Assembly: GCA_035772405.1 (NCBI GenBank) | Contig: JAYKKM010000416.1 | Location: forward strand, 1,451,001 to 1,515,000 | Length of the DNA stretch: 64,000 nt | Origin: Chrysogorgia sp. JL179-B06 | Taxonomy: Eukaryota; Cnidaria; Anthozoa; Scleralcyonacea; Chrysogorgiidae | Reading direction: 5' to 3' | Shown: piece after piece, positions 45,740-54,026 of the stretch | Position numbering within the stretch: the stretch's first letter is position 1 | Layout of the letters: each line of letters begins with the position of its first letter | Program-made: the position numbers and the translations under genes | The notes under the pieces: model-generated | Database searches by the model: none | The model's input: the letters and a program-made list of their open reading frames with translations, nothing else | Told to the model about the DNA's origin: nothing

Positions 45740-46186
45740 GTCTTCTGACGGACGATTGCCTGGCAAGCCCTCATCACTGCCCTGCTGGTATCTCCGTCTC
45801 ATTTTGGCTGCAGTATAATTCAGGAATTAAAATTTTACGAACTGGCCGAATTGGATTCAATATCTTTGTTTATCAACAGAAACTCCACATCACCTTTCGA
45901 AACCTTACCCATTTGTGGATAATACAACGACCGTGTGTGCCGATGGGAAGCTTTCACGTGACTGCCACGTGGAGTAGCTCCGATGGACTGACGTATTACG
46001 AAAACGGGAATCCAGCTGGAAACACGGTTTCTGTTTATCCGGTTCCTGAACCTGTAAAGGAACTAGAAAATATTGTTATTATTGGGGAGCCTCAAGGTGT
46101 GAGCTATAGCAGTTTAACCATCGACGACTTGGTTATTTGGAAACGATTGATTCAAGCTTCAGAAGTTTTGCATTTTTATGAACACG
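45740..46186 (+). CDS. LamG/pentraxin-like domain exon
   Basis: Acceptor AAAAAG at 45734-45739; donor GTGAGA from 46187. It is 447 bp, phase 1 at both ends, and fully open when joined to the previous exon. Seen: CLASPHHCPAGISVSFWLQY, FHVTATWSSSDGLTYYENG and LTIDDLVIWKRLIQASEV, the core strands of a concanavalin-A-like LamG_3 domain (Cys pair, then W-x-x-x-x-G-L-x-x-Y, then DDLxxW). With the signal peptide and EGF modules this suggests an extracellular adhesion or receptor protein; EGF/LamG adhesion receptors are one possibility. The next exon is not seen before the viral element. Confidence 0.82.
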
Positions 46187-46319
46187 GTGAGATGTACAGT
46201 AGAAAATTACTTGCGTGTCTTGTAGTGTGGTAGGAAGGACATTAGGTAGAATACTGTAACAGTAATATCAACCTATTGAAATATAGTATTTATTATTATT
46301 GTTATTGTTATAAAACGAA

Positions 46320-46628
<309 letters not shown>

Positions 46629-46727
46629 TATCAAATAAGTCGTGTCTTACGCACGCTGTGATTGGTCAGTTACCGTGTTTATATCAGGCTATATAACATG
46701 GATGGATTACGCCATCGCGATACGCCA

Positions 46728-46898
46728 TAGTAGTATAGCAACTAGGGCTGCGAGCCCAATCGACTTCAAACGTGAATATAAACACCAAAACATCACCAAA
46801 TTTTGCCAAATCGCGATTCGACAAATTTGACGATGTTTTGGTGTTTATATTCACGTTTGAAGTCGAATAAGCTCTCAGCCCTACTTGCTATACTACTA
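46728..46898. repeat. Perfect-type hairpin next to the viral element
   Basis: TAGTAGTATAGCA (46728) to AAACACCAAAACATC (about 46794) is mirrored by GATGTTTTGGTGTTTATATT to TGCTATACTACTA (46898), giving arms of about 65-70 bp with a short centre. It lies between the host microsatellite and the tandem repeats that precede the first viral gene. It could be a MITE at the target or part of the element's end. Confidence 0.7.
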
Positions 46899-47009
46899 CA
46901 GCGATCGTTAGTCAATCTAGACACCCTTCACACGTTTTCTACTAAATTGATGTCAAACACACGCGAGACTAGCGAAACAATACCAAGTTTATACTAAATT
47001 TGACACCAT

Positions 47010-47440
47010 TTCAGCCACATTTAAAAAAATAGAAAGTGTCGTTTCAAAATTCTCACAAATTACATTTAGGAAAAAATAGAAAGTGTCATTTCAACATTTT
47101 CGCGTGTTAAAAAAATAAAATGTGGTACGAGCCCACTCTCACATATTAAAAAATAGAAAGTGTCATTTCAACATTTTCACAAATTTGTCGAATCGCATTT
47201 AAAAAATAGAGAGTGTCGTTTCAACATTTTCACAAATTTGTCAAATCACATTTAAAAAAATAGAAAGTGTTGTTTCAACATTTTCACAAATTTGTCAAAT
47301 CACATTTAAAAAATAATCGTTTCAACATTTTCACAAATTTGTCAAATCACAGGAAAATAGCCGTTTCAATATTTTCACAAATTTGTTAAATCACATTTAA
47401 AAAAATAGTCGTTTAAACATTTTTACAAATTTATGTGTCG
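47010..47440. repeat. Terminal tandem repeat, about 55-60-bp unit
   Basis: Seven or eight units built of CATTTAAAAAAATAGAAAGT, GTCGTTTCAACATTTTCAC and AAATTTGTCAAATCA. The last units lose the GAAAGTG part. It is followed by a direct repeat TTGCCACCTGTTA (47466 and 47493). Polinton terminal inverted repeats often contain such arrays, so this probably is the left terminal region. Confidence 0.75.
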
Positions 47441-47513
47441 TAAAAGTGTCTCACGCGTGATAAAATTGCCACCTGTTATGCAAATTAGGTTATTGCCACC
47501 TGTTAATAATAGA

Positions 47514-48029
47514 TTAGTCCGTTTGTTCACTATTTTCAGCGTTTGTCGCACTTCTAAAATGGTGATCGTACACATATTTTGACGTTGTGATTCCTCCCGA
47601 CAACAAGCCCAAGAAAGGCACGTACGGCGTCACAATCGCGACAATGCTCTCAACGTCTTTCTTTAGTAGCGAGTCTTTTTGCAACTCATCATTTAGTTCG
47701 TCAGGGTTCTCAATAGCGTTCAACCCATCCAGTAAGCTAGCGAATTTGCTGATTAGCAAGTCGGTGAGAAAAGCGTTTGCGATTTCCATTCTCTTCAACT
47801 CATATTGACGCCATATCTTGTCGATAACCTTTGCGGACGCTTTTTTAATATACGCTTCAGATTGGCTTACCACACCATCGCCAGACAGTCTAATAAGTTC
47901 GGCTCTCCTAACGTCAATGTCGTCTTCCACAGTCGAGGCACTAGCGGCTTGAGTATCCTCGACTAATTCCTCAATCGTAGGATTTTCCTCACTTTTACGT
48001 TTTACCATCACGCTATTACTTATACCCAT
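47514..48029 (-). CDS. Small virion-type protein with N-terminal MGISNS
   Basis: 171 residues. The start at 48029 is three bases after the ATPase stop and gives MGISNSV, an N-myristoylation-type sequence (Gly2, Ser6). An internal Met at residue 8 is an alternative start. The middle is charged and helical. Near the C-terminus a hydrophobic segment (VESIVAIVTPYVPFLGLLSG, about residues 125-145) suggests membrane contact. It is the last gene of the leftward block, behind ATPase and capsid. I do not recognise a family; a minor capsid or membrane-associated role is inferred from position only. Confidence 0.75.
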   Translation of the reverse strand: MGISNSVMVKRKSEENPTIEELVEDTQAASASTVEDDIDVRRAELIRLSGDGVVSQSEAYIKKASAKVIDKIWRQYELKRMEIANAFLTDLLISKFASLLDGLNAIENPDELNDELQKDSLLKKDVESIVAIVTPYVPFLGLLSGGITTSKYVYDHHFRSATNAENSEQTD

Positions 48030-48032
48030 ATT

Positions 48033-48632
48033 TTATTGCGGAATAACAACTTCGTGACTGTGCGGATAGCGCAGTGAGATTTCGAGTCTAGCGTACTTAT
48101 TATTTTTTAATGCGGTCACAATCGCCGACGATTTTTCTCTGCTAATGTTTCCAAGGTAATCGTCGATAACGACCTTCATATCACTCCTACTCGGGCAGTA
48201 GAAGCAAACGAGCTTACTAATATTTTCTCTGTACGGTTTTGCGATCGACGTCAGTTGTTGTGTGATGACAATAACGCTCAACATAAAATGTCGCGCACTA
48301 AAAGCTAAGTTGACTAATTGACTAGTCCTATTCTTGACATCTTGAGAACTCGCACAGTCGTCCAACACAATCAGAGTGTTAGTGCCTTTAAAAATGTTTG
48401 TTACACACTTGAGAACAGCGTCGACATTGTCTTGTGTGCAGTCTATCGCTAACACGTCAGGGTCACATACATATTTCCAATCTTGATACGCTTTGTTCCA
48501 CTCGAAAGTAGGACAAATCAACACAATGTAGTCAAATTTACTAAAGTACTCAGATTCCAATGTTTCCAGCAAATAATGCGTCTTGCCACAAGCTGTCATA
48601 CCAACAATTAACATATTAAACGGAGTCTCCAT
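48033..48632 (-). CDS. Genome-packaging ATPase (A32/FtsK-HerA type)
   Basis: 199 residues. Walker A is GMTACGKT at residues 11-18, the G-x-T-x-C-G-K-T form typical of Polinton and poxvirus A32-like ATPases. Walker B is LIVLDDCA near residue 90, and a sensor-like VIVITQQ follows near residue 122. These enzymes pump the viral genome into preformed capsids. It is encoded directly downstream of the major capsid gene (15-bp gap) and upstream of the 171-aa gene, a common morphogenesis cluster. Length is normal for the family and no key residue is missing. Confidence 0.92.
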   Translation of the reverse strand: METPFNMLIVGMTACGKTHYLLETLESEYFSKFDYIVLICPTFEWNKAYQDWKYVCDPDVLAIDCTQDNVDAVLKCVTNIFKGTNTLIVLDDCASSQDVKNRTSQLVNLAFSARHFMLSVIVITQQLTSIAKPYRENISKLVCFYCPSRSDMKVVIDDYLGNISREKSSAIVTALKNNKYARLEISLRYPHSHEVVIPQ

Positions 48633-48647
48633 TAACTCACGTTTGAT

Positions 48648-49886
48648 TTAATACTGGATTGATTGCAACCCATTGTTCATAAAGTTGACCAACCCATCGC
48701 TTACCACAAACACCCTGCACATGACATTTGCGGTCGTCGCTTTCTTCGTGATTTCAAGAAGCACGCCGGATTGTGTGTTTACAATGTTCTTGCCAGTGGC
48801 GACATTGCGATTATCTTGAACGCTCCTCAAGTCGATGACTAACGCAAAGCCATCTTTATAGAACTTCTGTATGGTCATGAACTGAGCGTGTTCTTCACCC
48901 AACCCAAACAGTCGCTTCGCTTCTGCGTAGAACTTCGACTTTGGAATACCCTGTGAGTACACACTATTTGGCACACCCTCAATTGTGACTCTAACACTCT
49001 CAATATTTGGATAAAGAAACTCCTCACTGTCTGTTCGCACCTTATTCGTGAATAGCAACACGATTGCCTTCATGCTTTTTCTTGGAAGATTAATGTTTTC
49101 ATTCACAATGGTCGTGCCTCTGTCCCATTCGGTGGTTTTCATCAACGTAACGTGCTCATATGACAAACTACGACCACTTGCATAGCCCGACGCTATTTCG
49201 TCAGCGAGCTCCTGGTTATCAATCGTCTCATACTCAAGCTCGAGGTTCTCCAGAGTGTATCCACCCACAGCGCTACCGGATTGCGCCACCATGATGTCTG
49301 CGGCCTTCGGAAGTGTGATCACATACTGCAAGTTGTTGTTCATGCTAAAAGGAGCGTACAACCCGTGGTCATTCATAATCTTACCAAGCTTAATCCGCTG
49401 TTTCGTTCCAATCACACCAAACATCAACGCGTCGTTAACTTTAGCAACGTTCCCACTCGTCGCGCCACTGTCATCCTTGGAAATTAGCTTTCTCAAGTTC
49501 TCACCACCAATACCATAGTCAATCATTTGGTCTCGCGCAGTGACACTCTCCCAAAGGTCGCGATAAACACCAGTGTAGTTTTCCCCGTTGTTGTCATACA
49601 CAGTTTCCCCGGCTAGTCTCACAACAAGCTTCTCAACCAACAACTTGCTCACATTGTTCAAGAACCAGCTTTTGGCGTTTGCATTCTTAAAGTCGAACAC
49701 TAGACCCAACGATCCAGGCACCAAACAGCTGCTAACCTTAAGCTTCGGTATATCAATGTAAAGTTCCTCGCCAGGACTGACCTTATTAGGGTTCAACGTG
49801 ATTACGTGTTGCGTTCTCGCCCCTTTTATGACACCCATGGTTGCTCGTCTAAAACCAGGGCTCAACTCTGCTGACGTGACGTTCAT
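48648..49886 (-). CDS. Probable major capsid protein (double jelly roll)
   Basis: 412 residues, rich in beta-type and Asn/Val/Gly content and without membrane segments. The N-terminus reads SAELSPGFRRATMG; an N-terminal domain has LVPGSLGLVFDF and VEKLVVRLAGETVYDNNGEN followed by YRDLW, the pattern I associate with adintovirus/Polinton hexon-like capsids. The neighbourhood (ATPase just downstream, coiled-coil membrane protein and INT upstream) fits. It is on the short side for the family. The fold itself cannot be seen from sequence by eye, so this is assignment by motif and context. Confidence 0.75.
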   Translation of the reverse strand: MNVTSAELSPGFRRATMGVIKGARTQHVITLNPNKVSPGEELYIDIPKLKVSSCLVPGSLGLVFDFKNANAKSWFLNNVSKLLVEKLVVRLAGETVYDNNGENYTGVYRDLWESVTARDQMIDYGIGGENLRKLISKDDSGATSGNVAKVNDALMFGVIGTKQRIKLGKIMNDHGLYAPFSMNNNLQYVITLPKAADIMVAQSGSAVGGYTLENLELEYETIDNQELADEIASGYASGRSLSYEHVTLMKTTEWDRGTTIVNENINLPRKSMKAIVLLFTNKVRTDSEEFLYPNIESVRVTIEGVPNSVYSQGIPKSKFYAEAKRLFGLGEEHAQFMTIQKFYKDGFALVIDLRSVQDNRNVATGKNIVNTQSGVLLEITKKATTANVMCRVFVVSDGLVNFMNNGLQSIQY

Positions 49887-49911
49887 ATACTTTGCATATG
49901 TTTTGTTATTC

Positions 49912-49972
49912 TCGAAGCTGAGACCCTCGAAAATGAGACCCTCGAAGCTGAGACCCTCGAGGCTGAGACTAC
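49912..49972. promoter_or_regulatory. Four 15-bp tandem repeats upstream of the capsid gene
   Basis: CTCGAAGCTGAGACC and three near-identical copies (variants CTCGAAAATGAGACC and CTCGAGGCTGAGAC) fill most of the 82-bp gap between the capsid start (49886) and the stop of the preceding gene (49969). It is the only tandem repeat inside the leftward gene block. The position suggests a promoter or transcript-processing element for the capsid gene (inference). Confidence 0.6.
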
Positions 49973-51411
49973 CGTTTTAGCTTGTAATAATCATACACAA
50001 ACCACGCAAGTACCACCGCGAGCACCCACAGATTTTGAGCCAACCATGCGAGACCCTTCGCACCCAACGTCAACGCATTATAAACTAAATTAGCCAACCC
50101 AACAGCCCATGGGCCCATCTTCGTGATTGCGTTCTTAACAGCCCCTGCGAACGACTTTGTAGCCATAGCGCCCCTCATAACAGCAGATCTCCCAGCGATA
50201 ATAATAGTTGTTATAATTCCAGCCACTGAAATTGCCACAGCGCTCAACCCAACCATATTCTCTTTAGCCCATTCCTTGAATTTCTGAAACCTGTCAATGT
50301 CGATCTCTTGTCGCTCTCTAACCTCTTCTATTTCTAGCTGTCCTAAAGTTCTGTATTTAGCTTGCGTAAGTCCAATAACTCTTTCGTGTAGATCAATGTA
50401 CTCTTCGTTCTCTGCAGTTGTAAGGTCTTTTCCCTCAAGCTCTACTATTCTTTCATTCGCTTTATCTATCGCTTCTTGAAAATGGTTTGCTTGTATTCGC
50501 AACGCGCCATTGGCATCTATTCTTGATTCGCGCACCACACCATCGCTTGGGTTGAGCACACCATTCAGCTCGCGGTTTTCGTCTGGTGATAACCCAGGTA
50601 TGTCGTCATAGACCACTTTTGTCTCAACTACTGGGAAGTCATCTGGGATCACTTCTGTTGTGACAACTGTTGTTTCTGTATTCTCAGGGATTTGACTAAC
50701 TAACTGTTTGAACTGCTCAATCGCGTTTTTACTACTCGCATCTTTACTGTAGATCAAACCTTTTTTCCCAGGTATTAGAATTAGTTTGGGTACCCCTTGT
50801 TTACCATCTTTGTTTATCGGTTTGAAAAGAATAGACCCCGATCTCGTCACATATGATCTGTTGGCTATTTTCCTTGACGCGTCGTCACGACCGAGTCTTT
50901 TTTTTTTATACAACTTATGTATTTTCTTATCTATTAGCTTGATTCTTTCTACTTCGTTTTTTACTCGATTTTTTTCTAACTCTTTGTTGAATGCATTTAG
51001 CTCACCAAGTCTTCTCTCAAGATCGTCCGACTTTACAAAAGATAGATCGAAACTTGCATCACCAACGTCACCGTACAACTCCTGTTCAACAAACTCTACT
51101 GTTGGGACTTCTGTGTTGGTTCCCCTTATTGTCACCGTTTTACCATCGTCAGTGTCGATAAATGACGCCTCTTTTTGCCAACCTCGCCTCACGTCTAGCT
51201 CACTTTTCATCCTTTTCAAATTGTCACTAACCTTGGCATAACTAACACGAACGCTTTCCGGCATATCTCTCATACCAAACCCCACGGTTATCTCGCTGAG
51301 CTCCTCATTAGTCTCGGTGATCTCCTCTTCTAATTGCTTCTCACTCATGTCTTTGTACTTGTCGAGGTTTTCCATCTCAAAGTCGTCGAAATCTCCCCCA
51401 CCTTTAGCCAT
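49969..51411 (-). CDS. Coiled-coil protein with C-terminal membrane anchors
   Basis: 480 residues. The N-terminus is acidic (GGGDFDDFEMENLDKYK), followed by long charged helical stretches (about 15-75, 140-180, 310-380) likely to form coiled coils. The C-terminus has hydrophobic segments at about 386-408, 435-458 and 460-476, with a basic end (YYKLKR). I recognise no enzyme motif. Position between INT and the capsid gene suggests a structural or scaffold/membrane-linked virion protein. The start is set by the only upstream ATG after the INT stop (7-bp gap). Confidence 0.8.
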   Translation of the reverse strand: MAKGGGDFDDFEMENLDKYKDMSEKQLEEEITETNEELSEITVGFGMRDMPESVRVSYAKVSDNLKRMKSELDVRRGWQKEASFIDTDDGKTVTIRGTNTEVPTVEFVEQELYGDVGDASFDLSFVKSDDLERRLGELNAFNKELEKNRVKNEVERIKLIDKKIHKLYKKKRLGRDDASRKIANRSYVTRSGSILFKPINKDGKQGVPKLILIPGKKGLIYSKDASSKNAIEQFKQLVSQIPENTETTVVTTEVIPDDFPVVETKVVYDDIPGLSPDENRELNGVLNPSDGVVRESRIDANGALRIQANHFQEAIDKANERIVELEGKDLTTAENEEYIDLHERVIGLTQAKYRTLGQLEIEEVRERQEIDIDRFQKFKEWAKENMVGLSAVAISVAGIITTIIIAGRSAVMRGAMATKSFAGAVKNAITKMGPWAVGLANLVYNALTLGAKGLAWLAQNLWVLAVVLAWFVYDYYKLKR

Positions 51412-51417
51412 ATTACA

Positions 51418-52533
51418 TTAGCTCACGTTTTGAATGTCGCTTTCTGGTATCCACGAATTATGTTTGCTCTCATAACCCAACCATTTGACCAGCGCCATCT
51501 TCTTCCCTCTGACTTTCTTTCTTTTCAACACCTTTTCAACTCTGTACACATCGTCGCCACCACGTTTCCTATTGACCAGCGATAGTTCCTGTTCGTAAAA
51601 TTTACCAATAATCTGTTCACCGGTGTGGTCCTCAATTTCGTACACGTTCGGATCACCACGAATAACTCTCACCACTTTAAACAGCTCTTCAGTGAAGTTG
51701 GCTTCGTAGCCCTTTGTGAACACACTCTTGTATTTACTAATTCTCACCGATTGACCAATCTTGAACTTTGGCAATGGGTTGTCTGCAAATTGGTGACCAA
51801 ACAAAGTGGTCCACACTTCGCCTTCGTTTGACTTATTGACATCCTTCGGCTTCATCATAATACTACGGTTCACACTGCTATTGTAATTGCTCACGAACTG
51901 AACCAAAACGTCAGTCCATTTGTACGTCCCATGAGTGTAAAAGTACTTCCACATAACACTCTTCAGACTTCTATTAAAACGCTCAACAACAGCGGCCTTT
52001 TTATCGCTCTTAGTGCTGAAATATTCAACACCATGTTCTTTCAGCAAACTTTTAACACCAACGTTGTAGAATTCGAGTCCATCGTCAAATTGTGCTAACT
52101 TAGGCGTGGTTCCAAACCGATCTTTAAAGTCAACCAACAATTTTCCAACAGCCTTAGTCATGTTCTTAGTGTCTTTTCTATAAACTGCAATGCCGAAAGC
52201 GTATCTACTCAATATTTCAATACCTGTCAATATCCAATAATACCCTCCATTCTGTTTTAAGTACTTATTCATGTCCACTAAGTCCATTTGGAGCTCCTCA
52301 CCAAGAAATCCAACAAAAGTCGCACGGAACTCATGTCTTCTCACAATGGGTTTGTACCTAGTGTAAGTGTCCTGCGCTGTCAACCATTCTTTCACTGTTT
52401 TTCTAGTTACTTTCAACCCGTCTCCCAATGCACTTTGATACAACCTCTCTACACCACTGTACCCTGTCTTGGGACTATAATAAATGTCTCGCAACCCTTG
52501 TTCTGTTTCCACACCAAGCTCCATATAACTCAC
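51418..52533 (-). CDS. Retroviral-type integrase with chromodomain (Polinton INT)
   Basis: 371 residues. The catalytic core shows QMDLVDM (Asp84), AQFDDGLEFYN (Asp150) and AAVVERFNRS (Glu184), a D,D,E triad with about 33 residues between the last two. The N-terminal part (residues 1-70) is helical, without an obvious HHCC zinc finger. After an SH3-like region, residues 325-371 form a chromodomain (YRVEKVLKRK, then LVKWLGYESKHNSWIPESD). INT joins the element's ends to host DNA; the chromodomain may direct it to modified histones. Its start overlaps the previous gene's stop by 4 bp (ATGA type). All catalytic residues are present. Confidence 0.95.
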   Translation of the reverse strand: MSYMELGVETEQGLRDIYYSPKTGYSGVERLYQSALGDGLKVTRKTVKEWLTAQDTYTRYKPIVRRHEFRATFVGFLGEELQMDLVDMNKYLKQNGGYYWILTGIEILSRYAFGIAVYRKDTKNMTKAVGKLLVDFKDRFGTTPKLAQFDDGLEFYNVGVKSLLKEHGVEYFSTKSDKKAAVVERFNRSLKSVMWKYFYTHGTYKWTDVLVQFVSNYNSSVNRSIMMKPKDVNKSNEGEVWTTLFGHQFADNPLPKFKIGQSVRISKYKSVFTKGYEANFTEELFKVVRVIRGDPNVYEIEDHTGEQIIGKFYEQELSLVNRKRGGDDVYRVEKVLKRKKVRGKKMALVKWLGYESKHNSWIPESDIQNVS

Positions 52534-53321
52534 ACAATATACAGTTCCAATAGCACCGCGCCAACGTCAGCGTCACCATTGTTTGGTTTGACACGAAACG
52601 TCATACTTGAGTAAATACCTTTTTTAATTCTCACCTTGGACTCAACGTATGCGTAGCGCTGTATCCCCCCATCTAGAGACTGCTCGGTGGGCACTGGCAA
52701 TGTTGTGATCACATCGCTACGATTCCCATCAGTGCCCACATTGCTCTCCGTCTCAACAGCGCCACACGAGACTTCTACATACTTTAGACCTTTGTTCATG
52801 TCAATCTTGTTTAGACTGTCGTGCCACTTAGCGTCTAACGTAATTCCCGCGTCCTTCGCGAAACCAAGCAAAAGCCCAATGTCACCTAGCCTAAGTTCAT
52901 ATGTGGTGGTGGCGCTATGCCTCATAGGCCAAGCTCTGACCCTACTTTTACCTGTGGCCACCAGCTTCTCCACCACAAAGCCCACATTAACCCCCCTGAG
53001 CGCGTGTCGTATAGCCCTAACCAACGCGTCGAAGTCGTAGTAGCCCCCACCCAATCGAGTTGCCGTGAACATTGACGCTGGTCTCCCTGTTCTAATATTT
53101 AAGAATCGAATATCGGCATTACTCACCACATTATCATAGCTCCAAAACACAGTGGCCGTCTTGACTACAATGTGCGGGTTATCGTGTGTGGCTACTACAC
53201 TGTAGTCAAAAGTTACAACTTTCTCCACACCTTCAATAAGCACCGTCAACTTTTGAGGGTTGTTGTGTGTACGTCGCTTTTCAGTGTAACCACCAGAGTC
53301 GAACCCATAGTTCAGACTCAT
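52530..53321 (-). CDS. Penton-like minor capsid protein, paralogue 2 (with MSLNYGFDS tail)
   Basis: 263 residues. It aligns along its length with the 220-residue protein encoded just upstream: VLIEGVEK / VLIRGPTE, VFWSYDNV / IFWDYVNV, LLLGFAKD / LLGFNDN, MNKGLKYVEVSC / VNKGLKYVQVGC, and AVLLELYIV / DILLDLYATLE at the C-terminus. Beta-rich and without TM segments. The extra N-terminal 25 residues start MSLNYGFDS, also found on the fibre-like protein at 55409. Polintons encode a single-jelly-roll penton; position and size fit, but the fold is inferred. Confidence 0.7.
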   Translation of the reverse strand: MSLNYGFDSGGYTEKRRTHNNPQKLTVLIEGVEKVVTFDYSVVATHDNPHIVVKTATVFWSYDNVVSNADIRFLNIRTGRPASMFTATRLGGGYYDFDALVRAIRHALRGVNVGFVVEKLVATGKSRVRAWPMRHSATTTYELRLGDIGLLLGFAKDAGITLDAKWHDSLNKIDMNKGLKYVEVSCGAVETESNVGTDGNRSDVITTLPVPTEQSLDGGIQRYAYVESKVRIKKGIYSSMTFRVKPNNGDADVGAVLLELYIV

Positions 53322-53340
53322 TACTTTAGCGTACGTTTAG

Positions 53341-54003
53341 CTACTCAAGCGTCGCATACAAGTCCAACAATATGTCACCAACGTTGACACCACTACCATC
53401 TTGGTCAGTCACATTAAACACCAGCTGCGTAAAAACGCCTTTGTTTATCGACACCTTCGACTCAATGTTGAAGAAGTGTTGAACGGAGCTCTTCAGTGGT
53501 TGGGTGGTGGTCAATGGTAGCTCGACGATAACCTCGCTTTTGCTACCATTAACAATATTCTCAGGTCTGTTCACAACGCTACAACCCACTTGTACGTACT
53601 TCAACCCTTTGTTAACATCCACAACATTAGGGCTGACCAAACCACTACTACTTATCGTTGTGTTATCGTTGAACCCTAAGAGTTCTCCAAATTTAAACAG
53701 CTCTAATTGTTGGTCAGTTCTTATCGCACACTTTGAATTGTGTTTGTTGGCTACTAGCTCGATAGCCCCTAATCCCTTCAATTCGTCGGCAATCATTTTA
53801 AAAGTGTGGTACCCAGACTCAAAAACGTGTTTGTTGCTGTTGTAGCTTATTTCATCATTCACACCGGTCTCCACGTTAACGTAGTCCCAAAAGATGGTCG
53901 CTTTTTTCACTAGTAAGTGAGGATCTAAGCCAAACGTCAAAAGTGCCTCTGGTAGATCCACAGTTTCCGTTGGGCCTCTAATCAACACTACAATCCTGAC
54001 CAT
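53341..54003 (-). CDS. Penton-like minor capsid protein, paralogue 1
   Basis: 220 residues, first gene of the leftward block. Paralogous to the next gene (see that entry) but it lacks the MSLNYG tail and starts directly with the first strand (MVRIVVLIRG). Gene spacing is 19 bp downstream and only 23 bp to the divergent gene upstream. A two-gene penton-like set could give penton plus a second vertex or cement protein. Function is inferred from context. Confidence 0.68.
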   Translation of the reverse strand: MVRIVVLIRGPTETVDLPEALLTFGLDPHLLVKKATIFWDYVNVETGVNDEISYNSNKHVFESGYHTFKMIADELKGLGAIELVANKHNSKCAIRTDQQLELFKFGELLGFNDNTTISSSGLVSPNVVDVNKGLKYVQVGCSVVNRPENIVNGSKSEVIVELPLTTTQPLKSSVQHFFNIESKVSINKGVFTQLVFNVTDQDGSGVNVGDILLDLYATLE

Positions 54004-54026
54004 ATAATGTAGCGTGTATTATGTAG
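54004..54026. promoter_or_regulatory. 23-bp divergent intergenic region
   Basis: The start codons of two divergent genes are separated only by ATAATGTAGCG and TGTATTATGTAG. The words ATAATGTAG and ATTATGTAG form a direct repeat. Any core promoter for either direction must extend into coding sequence. A similar GTGTATTAG precedes the gene at 59162. Confidence 0.5.

Noticed and set aside
48200..53845. Antisense ORFs inside viral genes, for example 50786-51241 and 52687-53040
   Set aside because: Shadows of the long real genes on the other strand; no motifs and no independent spacing.
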